Origin: Aptenodytes patagonicus
Taxonomy: Eukaryota; Chordata; Aves; Sphenisciformes; Spheniscidae
DNA: 64,000 nt
Assembly (NCBI RefSeq): GCF_965638725.1
Contig: NC_134963.1
Location: 8,501,501 to 8,565,500, forward strand
Reading direction: 5' to 3'
Below, in pieces: positions 1 to 12,100 of the stretch. Each line of letters begins with the position of its first letter. The stretch's first letter is position 1. The position numbers and the translations under genes are program-made. Under the pieces are notes generated by a model that worked only from the letters and a program-made list of their open reading frames with translations, was not told the origin of the DNA and did no database searches.

Positions 1-47
1 CTGAGGCGGCGGCGCGGGATTCCTCGGGCCGCGTCCTGCTGCGGGAG

Positions 48-125
48 ATGTGGGAGCGGAGCCTGGTGCTGTCCGCCCCGGGGAAGGCGATCCTCCACGG
101 GGAGCACGCCGTGGTGCACGGCAAG
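48..125 (+). CDS. MVK: MVK coding exon 1 (residues 1-26)
   Basis: This exon encodes the start methionine through [10 protein letters not shown], including the ATP-site lysine 13. It is 78 nt, ends in phase 0 and has the donor AAG|GTAAGG. Human coding sequence breaks at the same base (c.78). The exon lies in CpG-rich sequence at the left edge of the window, so the real 5' end of the transcript and any non-coding exon 1 are off-window or unresolved. Confidence 0.96.
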
Positions 126-3100
126 GTAAGGAGCCTCTCGCCGCCGGGGGCTCCCGGGGCTCCGGCCCGGCTCGGCTCCCCTCACCTTCCCTGACGTCGC
201 TTCTCCTCGCTCGCAGGCGGCCTTGGCCGTGGCGCTGGACCTGAGGACCTTCCTCCGCCTGCGGCCCTGCGGTGAGGGCAGGGTGCGCGTCCGCCTGCCC
301 GGCGTCGGCGTCGTGAGGAGCTGGGACGCCCCTCGCCTCCAGGCCCTGCGGAGGCGGTTTGCAGGCAAGCGCTGGGAGGAGGAAGCCGCTGCCCGTGCGT
401 CGTGTGGGGCTCTCGGTCCTGCTCGGTGCCTTCTGCCCAGCGAGTGCGCTGGGATCCCCGCGGGGTTATTTGCCCCCCCCCTCCGCCCCCCCCCCGCAGA
501 GTGTTGCTGGGCTCTGTCATCTGTGACCACGATCAGCGCCTGCTTAACTAACGTGTCCCTGCACACTCCCAGCTCAGGCACCCGCACTCCCTCTGTGTGC
601 CTCTTGCGACTTGCCTGATGCTCCGGTGTCTGTGAGTGGCCCTTCCTGTGGCTGTGTCCTCCCATTTCAGGTTCCCAGGGGCTTGTTCTAGTGCTGCTGC
701 TCAGCTGGTGTCGCAATACATACAGAAGCCAGCCAGGGACCACATCCAGGTGTACTACTGATGGTGGGCCAAAAAGGAGTCTCTCTGAAGCTGGTCTGAG
801 TTGATGGCTCTTGGGGAAGGCAGGGATATGGGGCCTGTTTTCCTGCCTCTCTGCCCCATGCCAGCCCTCACTGGAATTTCTGCAGCGTCTTGTTCTGGGT
901 GGAGCCCCTGACTGGTGGTTGTGCCATTTCCCTCTGGAGGACCTGGTGTTGATTCCTGTGACCCTCATGAGCACTGTTTGCGTAGCAGAAAGCAGAACAA
1001 AGTGTGCTGAGTCAGAGTATTGGTAACCTCTCTCAGCACCGACCAAAAGTTCTCTTACACTGATGCCTGCTCCTGGCCACGTGGAGTCCAGAATCGTGTG
1101 AAGCGCATCAGAATATCCACGTTCTTTAATAAAGAGTTTGTGACTTGCCAGGTTCTTCATAGTGATGGATGGGTGCACTGGGAAGTGTAGGCAAGGAGAC
1201 AGTTGCTGTAATACAATGCAGGTGTGGGGTGTGGAAGCACTGGGTTTTCAGAGTGGCTGGTGGAGATTTTGCTTTTATTTTATCAGGAATCCTCAGGTAG
1301 AAAGTTTGTAGGTGAAATCTGAAATTGGCTCGATCTGTTTCTGCCTACTGTAACAGGAGACGTTGTTCTTGTAAATACTGCTTTCAAGTTTAACAATTCC
1401 CTGGCTTCTAAGTGTTTAAATTCTCCCCTGCTTGCTTCCATAGCTGACTTTGATGAATCTAAGTCCCCCAGCGTAGAACAGCTGGATACACTGAAAGAGT
1501 TTGCTGGAATCGCTGCCGGAGCCTCAGCTCCTGAGAGCCTTGCTACACTTGCCTTTCTGTATATGTGCCTGGCTATTTCGGCTAAGTATGGGTAAGGCTA
1601 TCTTCCTGCCCCAAAATAAACATGCTGTTTTGAGTGTTGTTCACCATTAATTGCTTCTACAAGGTCACAGGAAGAAACCAAATCTTTGAGGCAAAATAAG
1701 TTGCAAGGAATCTCACTTCATTTAGGTTCTGAGCACCTCAGGAGACACTCTTCAAAGCTGAGCTGTTTGGTGGGTGGGGTGCCCCAAGCAGGTGGGCTGG
1801 GAATCATCTGCTCTCATTTAGGCATCTAGCTTTGAGGTGCTTAAGTCAGAACAGTTCATCCCGCCCTTCCTGCGCAGTCAACAGCAGCAGAGACAGACAT
1901 CCCTCCCTCCAGCAGGCAGCTCATTTCATCCTGGCTTGGGTTAGAAAAACTGCTACAGAAAGGAGCTGTGAATTCATTGTCTGAGCTAAGTCTGATCCCT
2001 CTTGTGTGCTGAATCTCCCTGAAAATGTGAGAACATGGGGTAACCGCGGCTCAGGGCTCTTCCAGTTTCTGAACTTGACCAACACTGTTGATGATATCGG
2101 TGTAAGTTGCTGGACAGGTGCTCAGGGCAATGTCTGATGCAGCACTGCTTGCTATTTTAAACCAAGTCAGAACCTGACTCCAATATTCATAGCAAAGGAA
2201 TCAAAGGTTAAAGAATTATGATGTGTAGCTGCATCGTGTTTTGCTTTGCAGTCTCTGAGTTGCTGGGTGATAGCACTGGGGCTGTCATCAGCCTGCTCCG
2301 AAACCATCAGTTCATAGTTCATGTCACTCACCAGCAAGTGAAAAGCTCCTGGGTTTGATGTTAGGGTCTGTAACACAACCCAGATGCGTTCAGTGGAGAA
2401 AAGGGGCATGTGGGCACAGATACGTGCATTTTTCATCTTCCCCATCAGCTTGTCGCTCCAGTGGGATGTAACTATGCAGTTATGGATTTGGGATATTTAG
2501 GCTTTATTTAGAAATACGTTTAATGTTTACGACAATCTTTGAAGGGTCTCTTTATGGTGCTACTCAAGTATTTAGTTACTAAGTGCCCCTGCTAGCAGCT
2601 TGACAAGCTGTGCTAATCATAGATCCAATTCAGCAAGGCTTTGTTCTAGTACAATGGCTTAGCAAGGCTACTCAGCTGTGCTAACTGAGCACTCTGAAGC
2701 CCGTGTATGTCGGATGTGTGCTGATGTTGCCAGTTTTCAACCAGCTTTTCCTGTGATCAGTCCTAATTGGCATCTTTTGCCTTTGAAATGTTGTCTCAAG
2801 ATGGAATTCAAGGTGGTTGTGTTACATCCTCTGTGTTTGTGTTTCAGAGATGTTCCGAGTGTGGACATACTGGTGTGGTCTGAGCTGCCCACGGGAGCTG
2901 GGCTGGGTTCAAGTGCCGCCTATGCTGTTTGCTTGGCGGCGGCCCTGCTGACGGCGTGCGGAGCCATCTCGTGCCCTCTGAAGGAGGGAGAGTCCACAGC
3001 CAGGTAACGCGTCTGGGAAGCCTCCTGCTTTGGATGCACGGCCCAGGGCAGCTCTGCTCTCTGTGCCCCTGTCTTTCCTTTTACCTGCACAAATTCTGGC

Positions 3101-6100
3101 ACTGGCATCTCTCTTGGTCTCTCTGGCCAACTCCTGGGCTGTGGCTGTGGCCGCAGCAGTGACACCCTGAGTCCAACTCCTTTCCCTTTCTCTCCTATCG
3201 CTGCCCTGCGTTTCCAGCAGCAGAGATGTGCCCTGTCCCAAGGCTCTGACCTGTGAATCAGGTGTTTACAATTCGCTTCTCCTGATAAAAGCAACTGGAT
3301 GCAGAGACTTGGTAAAACTTGCACCATTTCCCTCATCTAGTGTAAGATATACATACCAAAAAAAAAACCCCAGCTTTATTTCACCAAGCAAATAAAACAC
3401 ACAATTTAATGTGGTGAATTTTTTTTAACCTCTATTTGCTCTCTGTCCCTGAGCATCTTCCAGGTTTTGCTTTGAGTCCTCAAGGAGTCAAGGATCCTTT
3501 TTGGTTTTTCTGCATTTTCACATGAATGTTTTTCTGCATGTGGTACGCTTCCTTCTGATCTCCTGTCTGAGTTTCCCCTTTATCAGTGTCTGGTGAAAAG
3601 GAGTTTCTTTCCTTCTGCCCTTGGGTTGCTTTCCCTTGAAGTTCAGTCTTGAAAAACTGGTCTGCTCTGCTGTGTGTCTGAGGAGGCTCTGTTTAAAGAT
3701 GCATATCGCAGCTGGAGTGGCAGAACCCTCTATTGTTCATTTGGTGCCAGGTGCAACCTTTTATGGTTGGCTTCTGTGGATTTTGTGTGGGACTGAAAGT
3801 GAGACAGCAAGAGGGGGTGACTCTGTTCTGCTTCAAAAACAGAGTTTGCAGCCTGACCCAGAAACACGTTCCTAGAGCGGAGCAGTACGTACGCCGTGCT
3901 CAGGCAAATCTCCCCAATAGTCACACGGCATGAGAAATGAAAGGCCAGTTCTAAACCAGGCAGCGAGCAGTGAGGATGTCTTCATTCCCTGCTCGCATGT
4001 CTTAGCTTCAGCTTGAATACAGCGTAATTCTTTTCTTCCAGCTGGCATGCAGAGGGGTAAGTGAGAGATGGGGGTGTCAGACTTCAGAAGGTTTTTGCTT
4101 AACGTCGCAAGAAAAGAACAGCGTGATATAATGACTCTTGTGTAGAGAAGAATCGCAGCCTCTCAAAGAGGATTAAAAACAAGTGGTTTACAGCAAACTG
4201 CGCTTCTATTTTGAGTAGCAGTGGTGTGAGCTGTTTTCCTGAATGCTTCACAGATTAAATATTGGCAAGCGAAATGAAAGGTGTGTGGAGATGGATAAAG
4301 ACATTCAGCTGAGGCCTAGGGAAGTGGGGAGTTAAAGGAAGCAGCTTCCAGATAGCAGGTGGCTCTCAGAATTTCTGCCTTGCCTTAGCAGCAGTCAGTG
4401 ACCATTCTCATTATTTCATTTAAGACTGTGTGATGCTTTTCCAAAATCCATGTTTGTGCCTCTGCTCCATCGTGTAATACCTGTTCTGGGCCCCATATTT
4501 TAAAAACCTGTCGAATGGAATCATAGAATCATAGAGGTCTTTTCCAACCTCAATGATTCTAAGATCATCGAGTCCAACCGTTGGACGTTCTTGCTGCACC
4601 AAAGGCCAGCTCTGATCTCTGCAGAACATCACTGACGCTGGGCTATCTGATACCACTGTTCATTAGACCATTTGAACGGTGGCTTGGGACGTGTGCTGTG
4701 TGTCTGGACTGCAGAGCGGGCAGCGCTGTGTTCCAGGGGAGGGTCAGAGATATGTATTTGTGTGCCTGTGTCAGTCTAAGTGTGTTACAGCGGGGTGCAG
4801 GAGGGCTAGCTGGCTCCCTGTGGGCATTGAGCTTCCCTCGGGGTGCCAGTGTTTGAGACAGCCCTTCAGCATGGAGTGAGTGAGTGGGTTTGAAATAGAC
4901 TGGTGAGTTCTGAAGGTGGTTGTGTGGGTGCATGCCTTGCAGAAGCAGGCCCAGAGCAGTGGGGTATTGAGAGGTGCTGGGGGAGAAATCACTGTGGTGG
5001 AATTGCGGTGATGTTGCAGCCAGCAATTGCTTTGTAACTGGCAGCTCTCCGTTTGCTTTTTGTATTGCTACAGCCCATTAATTAGTATGTTCAGTCAGGG
5101 GCCTTGATCCTTGCTGAGCCTGACCCAGCACCAAACTTTGTGCCAGCATTTAAACTCTCAAAGCACTTACCAATTTATGTGACTGCTTTTAAGACAACAG
5201 AAAGACCTGGTTTTGTGTTTTTAGCATAACACCTTCTGGATCTACATTTGGTTCCCTTCTGTGCTCTAAGTGCCAGCACTCAGCGCAGCTTGAAGTAGTG
5301 TTAGGAGTTAATCCCTAAAAATCAAAGTCTTTGCTGGAGATAGTAAATCAGTTCTAACTACACCTTTTGACCCAATTTGTGAGGCTTCTGCAGCTGAGCA
5401 GCTGGCAATTAGAGGCTGAAGTTGCATGTGTGAAATGCAACTTTCACTGTTCTCTTCTCACATTGTGCCTTCTGCGTCTATAAATGCACCATCCTGCCTG
5501 TTGGTGAGAAGGATCTCAGGCCAAGACGTGTGGTAACACGCAGTGTCGGGGAGGTGGGGATAGGTCTGGACTTGCATTCAGTTAAATTTGATCTTCACTA
5601 GGCCAGGGCTAGGATCTTCTCCCTGAATCTGCTCCCTCCCTCGCCGCTGGCCTGCAGCGGGAGCACTGAGTGGCAGTTGTGCCCTTCATGCTGTCTCTGT
5701 CCGTGGAGCAGCGCCGGTTCTCCTCAGGGGGCTGAATGTGTTCTACATGCTGCCGTGCAGAAAAGTGCCGAGTGCCAGTTAGGTGCTGTAAACAGTGATG
5801 CCCACTCTCTGCTGAAAGAATGCAGCGCACAGAGGGAATTTGCAGTGCTGGGGCTTCCCACAGCAACTGGGTGCCTTGTATGGTTCCTGCTGCTTTTGTA
5901 TCTCCTGCAGCCTCTGGTGCTTTCTCTGTCACTCTGCACGTGCTGGTTTTGGTTGTGTGTTGGAGTCATTTTCTTGCCTTTCAGGTGGACAGAAGAAGAG
6001 CTGAATTTGATTAACAGCTGGGCCTTCCAAGGGGAGCGGGTGATCCATGGCAATCCCTCGGGTGTGGATAATGCTGTTGGTACCTGGGGTATGTGTGTGT

Positions 6101-9100
6101 TGGCTGCTCCCCAGCACTGAATATGGGTGCTGATGGGGGGCTGATGGCGTGGCAGAGCAGCAGACATGTTTCCATTCTCTGCTGCGGAGCGTGCATCAGC
6201 TGTGGGAAGGTGGTGAGCAGATGACACAAATTGCATTTCTCCAAACGATAAGGCTTGGTTGGGGTTGCTGCAGAGACACTGGATCAGCAGGTTGCCTCAC
6301 TGCACTGAAGTGCAGCAAAGGGACCAGAAACTCCCAAATTCATGTCCCCGTTTTGACCCGAGTAGAGGGAATCCTTCCCTGTCTTGGTTTGCCCCAGCTG
6401 TAAGCTGGGACTGGAGCCAGCTGGGCTGTTGGGGACTGGCTGCAGTAACACCAGAGATCTGTGTCCCCCAGGCAAGTGCCGCGGGGCAGAGACCCTGCTG
6501 CAAATGACTGAAACTTAAACATTCTGGCGTGAACAAAGAAACCTAATCCTGTCCCAAGGATAATGCAGTAGAAAATGCAGTTGGACAGCTGTCATTTAGT
6601 TTCAATTAGCAGAGAATTCCAAGTGTTTTGGAAGTGTCCTTGGAGACTTTTAATAATCTTTTTAATGAGACCTAATCGCAATGCCTCTGTAAAAGTAGGA
6701 GCCAAGTGAGACATTCCTTCTGGACAATGAAATCCCATGCTGAAGGACGGCTGCTGACATGAGTGCAAACACTCAGTCTAGTTTGAAACCTGCGTGCTTG
6801 GCTCTGCCCCGGGGAATCACTGCTTGACTCTTTTTTTTTTTTTTTTTCCAGTAAAGATTTAATGCTGGCCAAACTCTTTGCCTTTTAAAAAATATTTAAT
6901 GTGATCCCGAAGTAAAGGAGAGCAAAGGGAAAGGCACTGGGTTAACTATGTCCAGTCAGACCCTCTCATTAAGTCAGCAGGGTTAGGCAGATTCATGCTG
7001 TCTGAGAACATGGTTCATTTAGCTGGTGTTTCTTGCAATTACTGTCACATGCTCTGAGTGAGGTTCTAAAGATGAAAGACCTTCTGTCTCTTATGACACT
7101 GTGTTATCTCTCAGCTCGCTGTGTACTGAGACAATGCATGTATTTTACTTTAGGTGGAGCCCTGAGATACCAATCAGGAAAAATCACACCATTAAAGAGG
7201 TAATATTCGAGTTTAAAAATAACACTTACATACGGTGGGTGGAATATGTCAAAGAGGCATTGGGTGGATCTCGTAGGGTGTGAGATTGATGGGAGATCGC
7301 TAACAGTGTGGCGGAAGGGTTTTGTAGCCAGATTTTGCCATGGGTGTGGGTAGCTTGAGTGTTGTCTTGGTTTGGGGTGGACGGGAACAATGAAATGTTT
7401 GGTCATTATCTGACATTAGATGAACACAGCACAAAGGATCAATATTAATTTCATGGCGTTATGGGCAGCAGGAACGGATCTGCTCCTGGCAGCAAATGAC
7501 ATTGTGGGGAGGGGGAACTTTTTGCTTACCTGGTGGTAGGACTGTGTGAAAACCAGGCTGCAGAGACAAATCCAGGTCCTGTATGTTCCCTCTGCCAATG
7601 AAGTATAATCCGACTCCATTAAAATCTTTCACAGTGCATGAAATTGCTCTATTAGCAGTTAATGGCTACTGCTGGCTAGTCTCACAGATAGCATTTCAAA
7701 GGAAAATTTTGCTTGAAAAACATGGATTTCAGTAAATATGTTAAAGTCCTATTTATAGCACTAGTACAGTTCTTGTGTCTAAGAGGAACAAGCCTGAACC
7801 CAGCCAGCACTTAAGCACCTGCTTAACTTTTTTAAAACTAATGGGACTCCTTATCTTGGGTGTCTTGCTCAAATAGGCCTTTTGAGGCAGAAGAAACTGT
7901 GGCTGTCTGGGCCTTGGGAGCTGCTGGGGGACCGTGAAGGAGAGAGGCAAGGAGATGTCTCTTGTTTCTTCCAGGGTGCCGACGCTGAGGATCTTGCTGA
8001 CCAACACAAAAGTCCCTCGAAGCACCAAGGTCCTGGTGGCTGGTGTCAAAGAGAAGATCCTGAAGGTGCAGCACCTGCGTGGTCGTGGGGATGGAGATGT
8101 GTGCTGGGGCAGGGTGGAGGGATAACTGATGAGCTCAGATCTCCTCATGCGGGACTGCAGGTCTCATGGGGATCTCTTGGGAGAATCCCTCCTGTGGTCA
8201 CTGCATTCCTACGTGCTGCTAGCTAACACCTAGCTGCCCTGGGAATGGGGGTTCAGCTTGCCTCCTCCCTCTCTCCAGCACTAACAGGGCTTGTCACAAA
8301 AATCACCAGTTCCTTCCTCTGGCCTGTTTCTCTCTCTTCCCCCAGTTTCTGCAGGTGAGAGCGACTTACCATTGCCCTGCTTTGCAGGGGCGAGGAGGTC
8401 TGTGAATGAGTAGCCCCGGGTGGGGTGAGGAATTGTCCAGCTCCAAGGGACTGGGGCCGGTTTTATCACAGTGGTATTAGAAGACTAGCGAGCAGTCTTC
8501 TCACTTCTTGCCTTCCCCCCCTTCTCAGTTCCCTGCTATAATGAACCCGGTGCTGGACTCCATCGATGCAATTTCTCAGGAGTGCCAAAGTGTTCTGGAA
8601 GCGATGCCTGCAAATCCATCACCAGAGTATTACCCTGTGCTGGAGGTAAGGGGCTTGTTCGCTAGTATTTTTAGACACTTACTGTTGAACATCAAAATGT
8701 CATTTAAAGAACATTAGGTCTAAGAAAAAACTTGATAGCAGGAAATGTTCAGTTCTGAGTGAAACCATGGTCTGTGTGCGCTGCTTTTAATGCCCTTCCT
8801 GGAGCCAAGGGACAGAAAATGCTGCTGGTGTCTCTCCACAGCAGTGCACAGGGAGGGAGGGAGTGGGCCTGGTGCTTTGTGGACCTGTAGATCTGGAGGT
8901 TTTGTTTTACTTTGCTAAGAAATGTGGAGTGAGTTCAGGCCGAGACGCTGCCTCCCTATGCCGCAGGCCAGCCACGCTCGTTCTGGCAGTCGCTGCCTGT
9001 GAAGCAACTGCTTTGTCATTGCCAAGGCTGGAGTGAAGAGCAGAGAGCCCAGCAGCCACTGGTTTGTGATGGACTGGTTACGAGCCAGCTCCCATTGCTC

Positions 9101-12100
9101 TGCGCTCATCCTGGCTCCAGAGAATAACAAACAGAGTTGTGCCCAGACCTGACCTGACATTGATGTATGAGGTGCATACAAAGATCTGTGTTTGTCTTGG
9201 CTTCGTTCAAAGTAGCAGAGGCTGCTGTGGTGGGGGGAAACACGCTTCCAAGTGGAAGAAGTTTTTTGCAGTGCTGAGAGCACTGTAATACTGATTCATA
9301 CAACCGTGGGGTAAGGATGTGTGGCAGCGTCCCAGCTGAGGCAAACCTGGCCTGGCCCTGGGTGCCAAGACCCTGGGTTCTTGGACGGTCAAGAACCATT
9401 TGGTACCAGTGGTGCAGTTCCTTGTTGGCATCTGGATCCCTCCCCTTGGCTCTCCCGTGAGGACCTCTGCTTGTCCTTGCTCTTGCTGGTAGGTTGTCCC
9501 CTCCACAACCATGAGCGTGCTCTGGAGGTGCGGGAGGGGGCACTGGGATGGGACAGAGAGCTGCTGTCCCAGCTCGACCTGTGGCAGCAGCGTAGGGCTG
9601 CTCTGTTAGCAGATGGTTGGTACATCCTTCGCTTTGCTTCAGGCTGTGTTGCACCTCACTGCATGTGGGTGAGCTGCTGCTGGGACTGCAGCAAATGCGG
9701 GAGGGTCTCCCATGGGATTCATAGCAAAGTCCTTCTTTTCCCTTCGCACCAAGAGGGTGGTGGGTTTCTGTAGCCATCAGGGGGGCTGACCCTAATGACC
9801 TAATGGGGGCTGAGCTGGCATCGGCTGGGGGAGATCTGGAGTCTGTTTGCAGTGCAACTTCAGACAGCTCTTCTCCACCTTAATGCAGTATTGCTCAGAC
9901 TGTCAGAAGTATTGGGAGATGGGGAAGAAGGAGGCTAATTTGAAGTGTGCTTTGAGATCCTCACATGAAAGGTGCCAAAGCAGCCTTGTATACAATGCCC
10001 AGGAAGCAGCACTGCAGTGAGCAGGTTTCTGTCTTGAATCTGTTGTTTTGTCTTGTGCTTGAATTGCCCACAGAGGCACAGTTGATTATATGCAGTATAT
10101 ATATATATATATTTGGCTGTTTCTGAAATGTGCAGTTCTGGACAGCATTGTATTTGAACCATCGAACTAGTCTACTGTGTCATAAGCTGTCATCCAATTC
10201 CTGGCAGATTTTGGATCAGGAGATGACAGGTGTCTTGGATCATCATAGACAATGCTGTGCCCTCACTCAGGCATATAAAGAGGCCTCTAGATGGACGTCT
10301 GTCCAACCCAGCACAGAACTTGTGATATATGCGCTCTGCATGCGACTGGCTAATTCATCTCCTTGCATTTGTTTAAACACAGTACAGAAATGCTCTGGAG
10401 CGGGGGAGAGGGATTATTTCTGTGTCTTCCCCTCCTGTGTGGTGCTGGTAGGAGACCCTTGTGGAGCTGACAGAGGGTGATGTGACTGACACCTGCCACA
10501 CTGCAGCGTGGCTCCCGCTGCTCCCTGTGCACAGCATCCCTGCCAGCTCACCGCAAGCTGCAGACAGAGAAGCGCTTGGTGGCACTGGCTGGAGGAAGGA
10601 GCACAGGGCTCCTGTTAGGGAGCCTCTCTGGGACTGGTCCCATCTTGCTGGCTCCCTGCTTGTGACACCCTCTGGGACAGCAAGGGGAACAGGCACCACA
10701 CGCCGGGGAGATGATCGAGTCATGGTGTCAGACCAGTATTGTTGAGAACGAGCTTCTTCCACTGATTGTGCTGATGAGCTGGGAGGGCACTGCAGTGCTT
10801 GGGGGCCTGGTGTCAGTTCCTGGCCCTGCTCCAGGCTTGCTCTGAGTGTGGGCCAAGCCCTTCCCTCTCTTCCTTAATTCCTCACCTCTAGTACTGGGAA
10901 GAGAGAAGCTGTAACTCCCACCTCTGCATGTGGTTGTCCATCACTTGGGCCATTTGGACTTGCTGCTGTGGCAGCTTTCTCCAGGAGCAGCAGGGTTTGT
11001 GGCTGGCTGGGACAGTGTGCCAGAGATGCACTTGCAGCTCACCAGAGCTGGGCAGCCCTGCTTGGAGGGCGGCCTTGCTTGGAGAGTGGTTTGCGCTGCT
11101 CTCCCCCAAAGGGAGGACCCTCTCGACCCCACTTGAGCTGGGTGCCAGATTCCCAGCGTGGTGCTGGTGAGAGGCCCGTTGGCTTGCAGCCCAGGCCCTG
11201 CCCGCGAGGAGGGAGAAGTGCTGCACAATGCAAACAAGGGGAGGTAACTCCACGTCGCCTCTCCAGCAATGCCGCTTTGGACTTGGCTGTGTCAGAAGTC
11301 CCCTGGATTTAGTTTATGCTGGATGGATTGCAGAGCAGGGCAGGGTGACAGCCAGGAATGAGAGATGCTGGCTTAGTGCCCTTCCCACGGCCAGCGAGGG
11401 GGCTTGCACAGTCTCCTGCTCAACACTCGCGTGACAGGGGAGAGGTGAAGCAGTCAGGAGGCATTGGGGAGCTCTGATTTAGCGCCTGAAATAAATGCCT
11501 GTTGGCAGCTTGAGGTGATCAGGATTTTCTCTGTCCTCCCTGAGCAAGGAGGTCCAGAAGCTGTTGTACCACTGTCGCTGTGCTGGGCAGCAGCAGCACA
11601 AATTGTGAGGGGGACAGAGACAGATGAGCAGCCCAGGGCTCAGACCCTGGCCTCTACCTTGCTGCCTAGTGCTGCTGGGCTCCGAGATGTGCTGGTGGCC
11701 AAACTCCCTGCAGAAATGAGATGGCCGTGGGGGCGGGTGGCTGGGAAGGCCGGGCAGCTCCCCTGCACCTTGCTGGGAGGGAGCCACAGCTGTGAAGAGC
11801 CTCTGTCACCATGCATGCTCATCTCGTGTGTGCGGTTGCTTTTAGGAGCTCTTTGATATAAATCAACACCACTTAAACGTGATCGGAGTCGGCCATCCCT
11901 CCCTGGACAGGCTGTGTCGGGTGACGGCGTCCCATGGCCTGCATAGCAAGCTGACCGGGGCTGGCGGGGGCGGCTGTGGCATCACCCTGCTGAGACCAGG
12001 TCAGTAACCCTCTGCTCGCCCTGGGCATCTTTCCCCTGTTCCACGCAGCCCTGCCAGTGGGGTCAGGTTTGGAAGCAGAGGGATACGATGCTAGCCCTCG

